The notes: generated by a model from the sequence alone, not told the origin. A stretch of 64,000 nt of DNA from Bacillota bacterium (GCA_023416955.1 JAEZGM010000042.1:62001-126000); one strand, 5' to 3'. Numbered from the stretch's first letter, positions 17,233 to 27,059 are shown. Numbers and translations are program-made.

Positions 17233-17883
17233 TCATATACTTCTGATTGTAGATAAGGTAACATTTGACAGGTCGGGCGCCACCAAATCCGCTTCGGTAA
17301 GAATTTTCTCACTGCCGATTCCCACACACTTCATGCCTGCCCGATGAGCAGCTTGAACACCTGCGACAGCATCTTCAAAAACGACGCAGTATTTTGGTTC
17401 AATTCCAATGGCGGCAGCACCCAAAAGGAAAACCTCCGGGTCCGGCTTGGCATGCGTAACGTTGTTTCCATCAATGATGCCATCGAAAAATTTTCCGATT
17501 TCCAGGCAGTCGATAATTGCAGAAGCGTTTTTGCTTACCGAACCAAGGGCAATTTTGATCCCTTCACTGCGCAGCTTCATCAGCAGGGCCTCAACACCCG
17601 GTAATAGTTCTTCTCTGGTCATTTTACTGATGTATTGTATGTATCTGTTATTTTTTTCTTCAGCAAACCGCTTTTTCTCCTCTTCATTATATATTTTGGT
17701 ACCGAGGCTCAGTAAAATTTCCAGGGATTCCATGCGACTGACACCTTTCAGGCGTTCGTTGTCTTCCTCTGTAAAGCTGATTCCCAACTGATCCGCCAGG
17801 CTTTTCCACGCTATAAAGTGATATTTCGCGGTATCACATATTACTCCGTCCAGATCAAATATGCATCCGTTCACTTGATTCAT
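17233..17883 (-). CDS. pgmB: Beta-phosphoglucomutase
   Basis: A 216-residue HAD-superfamily phosphatase-fold protein that converts beta-glucose 1-phosphate to glucose 6-phosphate. The nucleophile motif is FDLDGVICDTAKYH, in which the first aspartate is phosphorylated and the second is the acid/base. The cap-domain motif KGVSRMESLE, then GSVSKNA (motif II) and VVFEDAVAGVQAA (motif III/IV) follow. AGAGGT precedes the ATG at 17883. The start overlaps the end of the response regulator gene by 29 bases, so translation is likely coupled. The enzyme supplies the step needed after a GH65 phosphorylase, which is encoded in the divergent operon. Confidence 0.93.
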   Translation of the reverse strand: MNQVNGCIFDLDGVICDTAKYHFIAWKSLADQLGISFTEEDNERLKGVSRMESLEILLSLGTKIYNEEEKKRFAEEKNNRYIQYISKMTREELLPGVEALLMKLRSEGIKIALGSVSKNASAIIDCLEIGKFFDGIIDGNNVTHAKPDPEVFLLGAAAIGIEPKYCVVFEDAVAGVQAAHRAGMKCVGIGSEKILTEADLVAPDLSNVTLSTIRSI

Positions 17884-19474
17884 AACTCATACCTCTTTCA
17901 GTAATAGTTCTATAGTTTTGTGGGCTGGTTCCAGCGTATTTGCTGAAAACGTTGGTAAAATATGCGGGATCACTGATTCCCACCAAGTAACCGACTTCAG
18001 AAATAAGATAGTCCCCGCTTTTCAACAGTTCTTTTGCTTTTTCTATGCGGTATTTATTTAATGCGGTAATAATGGAATCACCGGTTTCTTTTTTGTACAG
18101 GCGGCTCAGATAGCTGCTGTTCACATGAAACAGCTTTGCCATGTCATCAAGCTTGATCGGCAACCCGTAATTTTCTTTGATGAAATTATTTACCTGCACA
18201 ACTAAGTGATTGTAGTGACTCGGTGCTGAAATATCCAGTCTGATGACATCCTGAAACACGCCTTCCATAATTTTATATATCATGTTTAATGTCTGGCACT
18301 GGATAATTTGAGCGCTGGTTCTTCGATGCAAACTGTCATTGCATGAAATATGAATGTTGTTGTCAGTTAGCTTTCGGAAACAGGTAGACAGCAGCAAAAG
18401 AACTTCAATTTTAAAGTTTTCAAGGTCGTTCATGGAATTTATGTAAGAGTTAAAGAATTCCTGAAGATGAACTGTAATCGATTGTTCGTCATGAACAGAG
18501 ATATCATTCAGAATAATATCAGCATACTTTTGTCCATCTTTTGGGGGATCACTGTATTTTTGTTTTATCACATCCTTATAAAGCGCCATTCCATTGTATT
18601 GAAAGGTGTGATTGAGCGCATATTTTGCTTCTTCTCCAGATTGCTTTATGTCGGCGGACCGGAGATGCTGGGTGCTTACCCCCATGCTCAGATCAAAAAA
18701 CATATAATTTTTAACGGTAGATAAAATTTGATTGCACACAACGACAACGGAACGCAGATTTGATACTTCATTTGAATCGTCAAAATTGATTAGAATAAAC
18801 AGCAGGTTGTCATTCAAAAGAACACAAAGATGAGAATAATCCTTAAAAGACAGATCAAAGAAATTCTTTACGGAAAGGCTGATTTTTTCCGTGCTCTTTT
18901 CAAAATTGCTTTGTTCGGTAGTATCAATTTCAGCTATGACGATAAAATAATATTTTAAATGTATATCATAACAGGCAAACCATTCCAAAATCTCTTCAGC
19001 GTCTTTCAGAGATCCGTCCAGCATACTTTTTACTACAATCGGTTTCATGAGCATGTCATTTCGTGTCGGAATGACATGCTCATTCTGGCTGGCTCGTTGA
19101 CTGTTAATTTTTCCAATCGAATCTTTTACCGCCTTTGGCAAATCTTTAATAAAGTTGCTTTTTAGCACATATTGAAATATTCCAAGATTAATCGCCTGCT
19201 GGGCATACTCGAAATCGCTGTATGCCGAAAGTAAGATCACCCCCGTTTGCGGGTGATTCTCTGAAATGTATTTTGCAAGCTCCAGGCCGTTTATTCCCGG
19301 CATCTTAATATCTGTGATTACCAAATCGACTGTGTTTTTTTCAAGGAAGTGAACTGCCTCCGTTCCGTTGGGGGATTCTCCGGAAATCTCACAATCCAGC
19401 TGGTTCCAGTTGATCAGGGATATAATGCCTTTTCGCAGTATATATTCATCTTCTACAATCAAAATCTTGGTCAT
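17855..19474 (-). CDS. Two-component response regulator with AraC-type DNA-binding domain (YesN-like)
   Basis: A 539-residue protein. The receiver domain is at residues 1-120, opening MTKILIVEDEYILRKGI, with the phosphoacceptor aspartate in VDLVITDIKMPG (about residue 55) and the lysine in QYVLKSNF. A long helical middle section follows. The C-terminal AraC/XylS double helix-turn-helix covers the last 100 residues, including LSRLYKKETGDS and VGYLVGISDPAYFTNVFSK. An upstream extension to 19498 is possible, but the receiver starts at 19474 and a GAGAGGAAG site precedes it. It overlaps the kinase gene by 29 bases. It most likely activates the divergent sugar-transport operon. Confidence 0.9.
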   Translation of the reverse strand: MTKILIVEDEYILRKGIISLINWNQLDCEISGESPNGTEAVHFLEKNTVDLVITDIKMPGINGLELAKYISENHPQTGVILLSAYSDFEYAQQAINLGIFQYVLKSNFIKDLPKAVKDSIGKINSQRASQNEHVIPTRNDMLMKPIVVKSMLDGSLKDAEEILEWFACYDIHLKYYFIVIAEIDTTEQSNFEKSTEKISLSVKNFFDLSFKDYSHLCVLLNDNLLFILINFDDSNEVSNLRSVVVVCNQILSTVKNYMFFDLSMGVSTQHLRSADIKQSGEEAKYALNHTFQYNGMALYKDVIKQKYSDPPKDGQKYADIILNDISVHDEQSITVHLQEFFNSYINSMNDLENFKIEVLLLLSTCFRKLTDNNIHISCNDSLHRRTSAQIIQCQTLNMIYKIMEGVFQDVIRLDISAPSHYNHLVVQVNNFIKENYGLPIKLDDMAKLFHVNSSYLSRLYKKETGDSIITALNKYRIEKAKELLKSGDYLISEVGYLVGISDPAYFTNVFSKYAGTSPQNYRTITERGMSYESSERMHI

Positions 19475-21200
19475 CCATGATTCTTCCTCTCTCGTCATTT
19501 GTAAGTGCCGGAAAAGAAATATAAGCGCAGGTTTTTACAAAGGGCTCGCTTTCGAAACGGATTCCGTACTGTTCTCCGAAAAGAAGCTTGATGCGTTTGT
19601 TCGTATTGATGATTCCTATGCTGTGGCTTCCTTTTGGTGTTGCACCATGTTCTTGCAGAACCTTTTCCACATCAAACCCTTTTCCGTTGTCGCATACGGT
19701 GACAAGTACATTATCTTCGTCACGGCGAATGAAAATCGTTACTTCTCCACCGAAAAAATTGTCCTCGATTCCATGAATGACGGAGTTTTCGACCAACGGC
19801 TCGATACTGAGGCGCGGGATATACAGTTTCAGAATGTCGTCGCTTTCCACATGAATGCTGTATTTCAATTTGTCCTGAAAACGGGTACCCTGAATGTAAA
19901 GATAACATTTTATATGCTCCAGCTCTTTTTCAACCGTAACAAACAGATTTTCGTTATGCAGATTAGCGTCGAGAATACTGCTCAAAGCTGTTACCATTTG
20001 AAATATCTCATTTTCGTTATGGAGCAGAGCTGTGGTGCTGATTGTCGTGAGTGTATTGACTAAAAAATGGGGGTTCATCTGCGACTGCAAAAATTTTATA
20101 TCCGCATCCTTTAAAAGCATCTTGCTAATGTAAACTTTATTGATCAGCGTTTTAATTTCTGAGACCATACTGTTGAAAGTGTTGCTGATGTTCTTGAGAT
20201 CCAAATCATGATAGTCCGGTAAAACCGCATCATAATTTTTGACGCGAACCTGATTCAGCGCCATATTCAGATCTCTGATAAACTTTGTATATATGCTGGA
20301 TACAAAAGCGGCAGTCGCGGCAAAAAAGATAATAAATATGATCATAACAAAAAGATAATATTGCAAAGGTTTTAATACCTGCTGCGTAATCGAACTTTTC
20401 GGCACAGAAATTTCAATGGAAAAAGAGTCGTCCGGCAGGTTCCTATATACAATAAAATTGGAAGTTTCATCAAGATAAGCGTTTTGCGGCTGGCCTTTAT
20501 CGGAATTAGCTTTCCCGATCAGTTCATGACGGTTGCTGAAGAAAATGGTATGGTTATTTGCAATATTCGCGGTGGCGTTGAAATTCAGCTGATATAATTC
20601 CTGCGCAACGCTGTCCGAATTAATCGCAAATATAAGGGTGAGCTGTTTGCTTTGCGTTACATCGTTCATTCTTCGGATCATATAAACTGTTTTATCGGAT
20701 AAATAATAGAAGCTCATTTGCTTGATGCCTTTTGTTGTTTCAAAAATTTTTTCATTTCGCTGCTGGCTTTGCGGCAGACTTTCCGCATTGCGAGATGCCA
20801 GACGGGCGCTTTTCCCATCTGCAAACATATAAACAGAGTCAATATATTTTAAGAGCCATGCATGATTAAACATCAAATTGGATTCGATTTCACTGCGAAG
20901 ATTCGCTATATTGTTATAACTGGAAAAGGAATCGTTTGTAAAATCCAATTCTCTGTTTTGCCATCCGCGCATATAAGGATTGGCAAGAAAGGCGAACGAC
21001 GTATTGTCTATTTCTTCAAATTTGTGCGAAATGGAGGTCACTGCCTGGCTTATGGAGGAATCCATTCTATCATAGGCTTCCTGCTTTAATGTTGTATAAT
21101 ATGTGTAGAAAAAATAGGTGCCGGAAACTACTACCGCACATACAATGACTAAAATTGTATGTAAGATAATTTTTTTGCGTATTGTAGTATTTCTAATCAT
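19446..21200 (-). CDS. Sensor histidine kinase, YesM-like
   Basis: A 584-residue membrane kinase. The first membrane segment lies at about residues 11-34, an extracytoplasmic sensor at about 35-285, and the second membrane segment (FVMIIFIIFFAATAAFV) just before a HAMP linker. The His_kinase domain has the phosphorylation site in QMNPHFLVNTL. The ATPase domain shows the N box in EPLVENSVIHGIED and the G box in VCDNGKGFD. The frame extends to 21257, but the start at 21200 gives a normal N terminus with GAAGG before it. Binding of the sugar, or of a sugar-loaded binding protein, to the sensor is inferred from the divergent transporter operon. Confidence 0.9.
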   Translation of the reverse strand: MIRNTTIRKKIILHTILVIVCAVVVSGTYFFYTYYTTLKQEAYDRMDSSISQAVTSISHKFEEIDNTSFAFLANPYMRGWQNRELDFTNDSFSSYNNIANLRSEIESNLMFNHAWLLKYIDSVYMFADGKSARLASRNAESLPQSQQRNEKIFETTKGIKQMSFYYLSDKTVYMIRRMNDVTQSKQLTLIFAINSDSVAQELYQLNFNATANIANNHTIFFSNRHELIGKANSDKGQPQNAYLDETSNFIVYRNLPDDSFSIEISVPKSSITQQVLKPLQYYLFVMIIFIIFFAATAAFVSSIYTKFIRDLNMALNQVRVKNYDAVLPDYHDLDLKNISNTFNSMVSEIKTLINKVYISKMLLKDADIKFLQSQMNPHFLVNTLTTISTTALLHNENEIFQMVTALSSILDANLHNENLFVTVEKELEHIKCYLYIQGTRFQDKLKYSIHVESDDILKLYIPRLSIEPLVENSVIHGIEDNFFGGEVTIFIRRDEDNVLVTVCDNGKGFDVEKVLQEHGATPKGSHSIGIINTNKRIKLLFGEQYGIRFESEPFVKTCAYISFPALTNDERGRIMDDQDFDCRR

Positions 21201-21466
21201 TTTATAAACCTTCACTGCACTGCATTTTAAAATTGGACAGGCTTGTGCCCAATTCAAACCGGCGCCGCTTGCTGCCCGGAGCTCTCCGTCCCGCCAAAGT
21301 GAATATATTATACTATAGTTTTAAAGATTAATATATAAATTTGTCAAATCAGTCAAAATAGAAGAACAAAAGTAAAAATATTATAAGTGGGGCGTTTAAA
21401 AAAGCAAATGACATTTCCATCCACTTTTTAGGTAAATATTTTTATATTAGAAGTACGGATCGTCTA

Positions 21467-21495
21467 TTCAAACGCGACAATTATTTTTCTATAAT
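21467..21495 (+). promoter_or_regulatory. Candidate promoter of the sugar ABC operon
   Basis: TTCAAA at 21467-21472 and a perfect TATAAT at 21490-21495, 17 bases apart. The binding-protein gene starts about 217 bases downstream, leaving a long 5' leader. The 21201-21712 interval separates the divergent kinase and transporter operons and contains no gene. Confidence 0.45.
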
Positions 21496-21712
21496 TTTAG
21501 CAGCAAAAAGTAATAGCCTAAATAGGGTGTGCCTGAAGAAGACAGCCGGGACGATTTGAACAGTCGACGCTGTGCGCGGTGGCGAATTATGATAAAAACT
21601 GGATTCTTTCAGTTTTAAAGGCTTGCGCATAAATTATACGCTGCACTGTATCCTTTGTTCCGCATACTTTTATTTTCTCAGACATCCCCCAGAAAAACAG
21701 GAGGAATTGTGG

Positions 21713-23041
21713 ATGAAAAAGGTCTTAAAATCCGGCTCAGCAATTTTGCTGGCAGCGCTCATGGCTGCATCTGTTTTCGGATGCAGCAGCACCCCGGCCA
21801 ATACAAGCGTAGCAAGCACGGGTTCCGGTTCCGGCTCAAGCTCCAGTGAAGTAGTCATCAAATACCCGACATTTCGCGTAGGTACGAACGTCGGCGCAAA
21901 AGCGGAAAAGAAGATTATTGACGGTTTTAACGAGAAGTACAAGGGAAAAATCAAGGTCGAGGTAGAAGAGCTTCCAAGCGATTCTTCATACACCGATAAA
22001 ATGAAGGTTCTGGCAGCATCGACAGCTCTTCCCGACATTGTTGAAGGAAAAGACGGTGTTTTGGAACTCGCCATCCGCAACGGGCAGGCAATCGATCTTT
22101 CTTCTTATGTTAACGCGGACGCCGATTACAAAAAGGTTATCGGGCCGGACGCAATCAAAGCAAATACGCGTGACGGCAAGCTGTATTCAATTTCAAGCGG
22201 CAGGCAGCTGATCGGGTATTTTTATAACAAGGATTTGTTCGCGAAAGCGGGGATAACTCCCGCAAAGACCTGGGATGAATTCATGAGCAATTTACAGAAG
22301 CTCTCTGATAAAGGTATTACGCCTATTTCAATGATGACGGGCGAAAACTGCTGGTCCACAAATCTGCTGCTTGGCGCGATGGTTGGAACAGCAAACAGTA
22401 CCGGCAATGAGTTTATGACAACAAAATATCCGACTTCATATAACACACCTGAAATGCAGGCCTCCCTGGATAAAATTAAAACGATCCTCAGCAAATACAC
22501 AACGAAGGATGCAATCGGTGCGAAATATGATATCGCAGCCAACCATTTCCTTCAGGAAAATACCGCAATCATTGCCAATGGCCCCTGGATGACCACGGAT
22601 TTTTCAAATACGGATAAAGCGACAGCGGGTTTGGCTGATAAAATCGGCGTAGCTCTTTACCCGAACGCCGGTGTTTACGCTCAGTACGAAATAGGATATA
22701 TGGTATGTTCCAAGGATAAAGCGAAGCAGGATGCCGCGTTCGAATTTATAAAATATAAAACAAGCGCGCAATCCCAGCAGATCATGTTGGAAGACAGCGG
22801 AACAATCCCACTTACGAGCGAAGTACAAATGTCGGATGAATACAAGAAGAGCAATCCGCTGGTCGCGCAGCTGATCAGCCTGAGCGGCAACGCAAAATTC
22901 ATGTTCAATTCGATTGACCAAATCAGTTATGCGGGCGTCATTACGGAGATGAGCAAGGATTATCCTTCTCTTGTTTCAGGTGACATGAGTGTGCAGGATA
23001 TGACTACAGCCATGACGGAAGCGGCTTCGAAGAACAAATAA
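21713..23041 (+). CDS. Sugar ABC transporter substrate-binding lipoprotein
   Basis: A 442-residue family 1 extracellular solute-binding protein. The start at 21713 is chosen over the frame start at 21623 because CAGGAGGAATT precedes it and a proper lipoprotein signal begins there; the lipobox is ASVFGCSS with cysteine 24. A Ser/Gly-rich spacer follows and then the mature domain, with GYFYNKDLFAKAGI and AKTWDEF (about residues 170-190), typical of oligosaccharide-binding proteins. It should capture the product of the secreted glycosidase at the cell surface. A strong hairpin follows the stop codon, which often allows the binding protein to be made in excess over the permeases. Confidence 0.93.
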   Translation: MKKVLKSGSAILLAALMAASVFGCSSTPANTSVASTGSGSGSSSSEVVIKYPTFRVGTNVGAKAEKKIIDGFNEKYKGKIKVEVEELPSDSSYTDKMKVLAASTALPDIVEGKDGVLELAIRNGQAIDLSSYVNADADYKKVIGPDAIKANTRDGKLYSISSGRQLIGYFYNKDLFAKAGITPAKTWDEFMSNLQKLSDKGITPISMMTGENCWSTNLLLGAMVGTANSTGNEFMTTKYPTSYNTPEMQASLDKIKTILSKYTTKDAIGAKYDIAANHFLQENTAIIANGPWMTTDFSNTDKATAGLADKIGVALYPNAGVYAQYEIGYMVCSKDKAKQDAAFEFIKYKTSAQSQQIMLEDSGTIPLTSEVQMSDEYKKSNPLVAQLISLSGNAKFMFNSIDQISYAGVITEMSKDYPSLVSGDMSVQDMTTAMTEAASKNK

Positions 23042-23066
23042 GCAAAAAGGGAACAGTCGGTTAATT

Positions 23067-23097
23067 GCATAGCTCCCATGTAACATGGGAGCTATGC
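23067..23097 (+). repeat. Intercistronic hairpin after the binding-protein gene
   Basis: A perfect 14-bp inverted repeat (23067-23080 with 23084-23097) with a 3-nt TAA loop. There is no T run, so it is more likely an RNA-stabilising or partial termination structure than a full terminator. Its 3' arm ends 26 bases before the chosen start of the first permease. Confidence 0.7.
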
Positions 23098-23123
23098 TTA
23101 AAATCGGCAGCAAGGGTATACAT

Positions 23124-23993
23124 ATGAAAAAAAATAAAACAGGTATTATCTTATTTTTAGTGCCTGCAGTATTGCTTTTTCTCGCTGTTTTTGGTGCGTC
23201 ACTGGTCATGCTGTTCGGATCTTCATTTACAGATTGGTCCATCGGTTCCGCTATCAATTTTGTAGGAATTAAAAATTACATCAATTTGTTTCATGATAAA
23301 AGTTTTCTAAAAGCGACTGAAAACACGCTGATTTGGGTGGTGCTGCAGTCCGTCGTTCATGTGACCATCGGCGTCCTAGTGGCATTAATTCTCGCACAAA
23401 AAAAGTTTTATTGGAAATTCATCCGAACCGTCTATATGATTCCCAACATTATCTCTTCGGCGGCACTTGGAATGATGTTTATGATTTTGCTGAATCCGCA
23501 GTTTGGTATTGTAAATAAGATCATTCAGTCGATGGGGTTCCACGACTTTAATGTTAACTGGTTTCAGAACAAAGGAACGGCGTTCGGAGCTGTTACGGCG
23601 ATATGGCTCCCTTATGCGGCGACAATAACAATTCTGGTATTGGCCGAAATATCGGCGATTGATACGTCGATTTATGAGGCCGCACAGGTGGACGGCGCGA
23701 CAAATTTCCAGACTACCGTTTACATTACTGTTCCCATGCTGCGCAACATCATTGGCACATCAGCGGTATTAGGCGCGACCAGCATGCTGCAAAAGCTGGA
23801 TGTATTGATGATGACGACACAGGGCGGTCCGCAGGATCGTACGCTTAATCTTCCGCTGTTCATTTATAATGCTGCGCTGACCGATAATGACTTTGCCCGC
23901 GCGAACACGGCAGGCGTTTATTTGATCATAATCGGTCTGACAGCTGTTTTGATCATCAACAAAGTATTCCGCGTCGGTAAGGCGGATAATTAA
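23124..23993 (+). CDS. Sugar ABC transporter permease, first subunit
   Basis: A 289-residue membrane protein of the MalF/UgpA type with about six hydrophobic segments. The loop that contacts the ATPase reads YEAAQVDGATNFQTTVYI (the EAA motif). The start at 23124 is chosen because the first membrane segment follows it directly and AAGG lies 8 bases upstream; an earlier ATG at 23085 lies inside the upstream hairpin. The second permease follows after 16 bases. No ATP-binding subunit is encoded in the window, so a shared MsmK/UgpC-type ATPase is expected elsewhere. Confidence 0.92.
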   Translation: MKKNKTGIILFLVPAVLLFLAVFGASLVMLFGSSFTDWSIGSAINFVGIKNYINLFHDKSFLKATENTLIWVVLQSVVHVTIGVLVALILAQKKFYWKFIRTVYMIPNIISSAALGMMFMILLNPQFGIVNKIIQSMGFHDFNVNWFQNKGTAFGAVTAIWLPYAATITILVLAEISAIDTSIYEAAQVDGATNFQTTVYITVPMLRNIIGTSAVLGATSMLQKLDVLMMTTQGGPQDRTLNLPLFIYNAALTDNDFARANTAGVYLIIIGLTAVLIINKVFRVGKADN

Positions 23994-24009
23994 GAAAGGA
24001 GAAGTCGAA

Positions 24010-24855
24010 ATGAAGGAAAAAGCAATATCACTCTCAAAGCCGATTATAAAAATATTATGTGGCTTATTCATTGTGTTCATCGCGGCAATCTCTCTTCTGC
24101 CTTTCTTATGGGTATTTATCTCCTCTTTTATGCAAAACCGCGACATCATATCTGGAGTTGTCAGCTTTTCGGACGGAATCAGATTTGATAACTATGTGAA
24201 AGCGTTCCGTATTGCGCCGCTTGCAAGATTTTATGTCAACAGCATCATTGTGGCGGTAGGGGGAACTGCGCTGAACCTCGTCGTTATGTCCATGGCTGCT
24301 TATGTGATCGCACGTTTTCGATTCAGACTGAATGCAACAATCAGACTTCTGTTCACCTCTGTTTTGTTTATTCCGTGTGCGGCGCTGCTGCTGCCGCTTT
24401 ATATCTCAATCAATAAGCTGCATCTCTATGATAATGTGCTGGGGTTGATTTTGGTATATGCCGGTCTTGGTATGGCAACTACATTTTATATCATGATGAG
24501 CTATTACCTGACGATTCCAATGACGTTGGAAGAGGCTGCATATTTGGACGGTGCCAACTTCTTTTACACATTTTTCAAAATAATCCTTCCAATTTCAAGA
24601 CCCAGTTTCGCAACAGCGGGTGTATTGCAGTTCCTGCTTTGCTGGAATGAATTTCAGTTTGCTCTGGTTTTGACAACAGGCGATAACGCCCGAACTTTGC
24701 CGATTGCCCTTTACTATTTTACCAGCCAGTTTGCCAGTGATTACGGCGCTATGTTTGCTGCAACCGTGCTGATTGCACTGCCCAGTATTATCATTTACTG
24801 TTTGCTGCAGAAGCAGGTTATTTCAGGGCTTACAGTCGGCGCAGTGAAAGGATAA
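24010..24855 (+). CDS. Sugar ABC transporter permease, second subunit
   Basis: A 281-residue MalG/UgpE-type permease with six membrane segments, the first in IKILCGLFIVFIAAISLLPF. The EAA loop reads LEEAAYLDGANFFYTFFKI. AAAGGAGA precedes the ATG. It pairs with the product of the preceding gene to form the membrane channel, and the GH65 phosphorylase gene follows after 5 bases, tying uptake to intracellular phosphorolysis. Confidence 0.92.
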   Translation: MKEKAISLSKPIIKILCGLFIVFIAAISLLPFLWVFISSFMQNRDIISGVVSFSDGIRFDNYVKAFRIAPLARFYVNSIIVAVGGTALNLVVMSMAAYVIARFRFRLNATIRLLFTSVLFIPCAALLLPLYISINKLHLYDNVLGLILVYAGLGMATTFYIMMSYYLTIPMTLEEAAYLDGANFFYTFFKIILPISRPSFATAGVLQFLLCWNEFQFALVLTTGDNARTLPIALYYFTSQFASDYGAMFAATVLIALPSIIIYCLLQKQVISGLTVGAVKG

Positions 24856-24860
24856 AAAGA

Positions 24861-27059
24861 ATGAATGACTTTTTGATTGAAGAAACAGAATATAATCCAA
24901 AATGGAACAAAACCTACGAAGGGATTATGGCGCAGGGAAACGGCTATCTGCACGTACGCGGCAGCTTTGAGGAAGGTCTGGAAGACGCTCCCCAGAATGA
25001 AGTGTATACCCGCACGATGAAGAGCGTTACAACCGAGGTTCAGCGCAGTCCGCTTTCAAAATGCGGAACATATATTCCTCTGATAATGGGCAACCATCCT
25101 GTGTTGGGTGAAGTTATCATCAATCTTCCGTTTTTTATGGATATTTCTATCAGGGCTGACGGAGAGAAGATTGACATGATCCGCAGTAAAATTTTAAAGT
25201 ACCGCCGCTCCTTGGACATGAAAAACGGGCTTCTGACACGCTCGGTTACGGTGGAGACAAAAAGTGGCTGTCAATTGGAAATCGTTTGGGAACGATTCGC
25301 GAGTATGGAATCAAAGCACCTGTTTGTTCAGAAAGTGAATTGCCGGGTGCTGCGGGGAACACCGAAAATTGAATGGAGTTCCGGAATCAAGGCAGACGTT
25401 ACAACAAACGGATATTGCCATTTTCAAAATATAACCGTGGCACAGGAGGATGATGTGCTGACCTGCTTTACGGAAACGGACACCGATTTTCGTGTAATGA
25501 TGAAAAGCGCTTTTCAGTTTGGACACGGAAGTCAGAATAAAACTGTCAAAAAGAGCAGTAATCAGATATCTTATCTTTGGGAAAAAGACCTGACGGCCGG
25601 GGAAAGCTTTTCTTTCTGTAAGTTTTCGGTCTTCGGAAGCAGCCGGGACTGCGATCATGTTTTGATCGACCAGGTTCTGAAGAACGCAGAAAGAAAGGGC
25701 TATGAAGCGCTTTTGGCAGAAAATACAGCTTCCTGGGAAGAGCTGTGGGGAAACGCAGATGTACAGATTCAAGGCGACGATCAATTGCAGAAGGGCTTGC
25801 GGTTTTCAATCTATCATCTTCTGCGGAGCAATACAGGGTATGATGACAGAACCCAGGTTTGTGCAAAAGGGTTTGCCGGCGAAGCGTACTATGGCCGCTA
25901 TTTTTGGGACAGTGAAGTCTATCTGCTGCCGTTCTATTTATATACCAACCCAAAGTCGGCGCTCAGCCTCATCATGTACCGATACCACACATTGGACGGA
26001 GCGCGCAGGAACGCGGCACGCTACCACTGCAGGGGCGCCCGCTATCCTTGGCATTCGGGACTCACAGGCGAAGAACAGTGCAGCCTGTGGGAGTATGCGG
26101 ACAATGAAGTACATATTACTGCCGATGTCGCATTCGCGGTCATGCACTATTACCGCGCCACGGATGACTATGATTTTATACAGAATTACGGACTTGAAAT
26201 CTTACTGGAAACCGCGCGTTTCTGGATGGATAGAATTGACCGGTATTCAAACGGAGAGATTCACCTTTTGAACGTAATGGGGCCGGATGAGTATTCCCCA
26301 ATGACGAAAGACAATGCGTTCACAAACAGCATGGTAAAATACAACCTGAATTCTGCGGTGGAAATGGCCGAGCTGATCCGTAAAAGAAATCCGGAATCCT
26401 ATGCCGGACTGGTTCGTAAAATAAACTTCCAGGAAAGTGAACTGGAAAGCTTCAAACAAGCCGCTGAGTTATTGCCGATTCCTTACGATCCCGAACGGGA
26501 TTTATATTTGCAAAGCGCGGATTTTGAAGATTATGCGGCTATTGACATGGACGGATTATGGAAGGACAGAAATAGACCGTTTGGTTTTTTTGCAACTCAG
26601 GAAAAAATATATAGAAGCAAATGTTTAAAACAGGCAGATATCCTTGCTCTTATGATGCTGTTCCCTCAGCGTTTTTCCGATCATCAGGTTGAGGTGGCTT
26701 ACGATTATTATAAGCCATTGACAACTCATGATTCTTCACTGTCTACGGTTGTACATGCGATAATAGCAAATCGCATCGGACGTTCGGAGGACTTGGGACG
26801 CTTTATGGCGGATGCTGCCGCGAAAGATCTGGACATTCAGGAAAGGGGCGCAGAAGACGGGATCCATATCGCGAACTGCGGCTGTATCTGGCAGGTTATG
26901 TTAACAAGCCTTTGCGGAGTATCGTTTGCTTATAATTCGGAAGAATTCACCGTTAAGCCGAATCTTCCCCCAAATATTACCCGTATCTCGTTTCATATTT
27001 TTTGGCATGGCGCTCAAAAAGAGGTTATCGTATCCAGAGACAATGTGGAAATGCGGTAG
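24861..27059 (+). CDS. GH65 disaccharide phosphorylase (kojibiose/nigerose/trehalose/maltose phosphorylase type)
   Basis: A 732-residue cytoplasmic enzyme with an N-terminal beta-sandwich (about 1-250) and an (alpha/alpha)6 barrel. The barrel shows GRYFWDSEVYLLPFYLY, YPWHSGLTGEE and the catalytic acid glutamate in NVMGPDEYSPMT (about residue 476). The later THDSSLSTVVHAI segment is the phosphate-binding region of GH65 phosphorylases, which favours phosphorolysis over hydrolysis. The enzyme would release beta-glucose 1-phosphate with inversion, which the pgmB product uses. The linkage (alpha-1,2, 1,3, 1,4 or 1,1) cannot be read from the sequence with confidence. It is the last gene of the transport operon; I see no clear terminator after it. 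Confidence 0.9.
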   Translation: MNDFLIEETEYNPKWNKTYEGIMAQGNGYLHVRGSFEEGLEDAPQNEVYTRTMKSVTTEVQRSPLSKCGTYIPLIMGNHPVLGEVIINLPFFMDISIRADGEKIDMIRSKILKYRRSLDMKNGLLTRSVTVETKSGCQLEIVWERFASMESKHLFVQKVNCRVLRGTPKIEWSSGIKADVTTNGYCHFQNITVAQEDDVLTCFTETDTDFRVMMKSAFQFGHGSQNKTVKKSSNQISYLWEKDLTAGESFSFCKFSVFGSSRDCDHVLIDQVLKNAERKGYEALLAENTASWEELWGNADVQIQGDDQLQKGLRFSIYHLLRSNTGYDDRTQVCAKGFAGEAYYGRYFWDSEVYLLPFYLYTNPKSALSLIMYRYHTLDGARRNAARYHCRGARYPWHSGLTGEEQCSLWEYADNEVHITADVAFAVMHYYRATDDYDFIQNYGLEILLETARFWMDRIDRYSNGEIHLLNVMGPDEYSPMTKDNAFTNSMVKYNLNSAVEMAELIRKRNPESYAGLVRKINFQESELESFKQAAELLPIPYDPERDLYLQSADFEDYAAIDMDGLWKDRNRPFGFFATQEKIYRSKCLKQADILALMMLFPQRFSDHQVEVAYDYYKPLTTHDSSLSTVVHAIIANRIGRSEDLGRFMADAAAKDLDIQERGAEDGIHIANCGCIWQVMLTSLCGVSFAYNSEEFTVKPNLPPNITRISFHIFWHGAQKEVIVSRDNVEMR

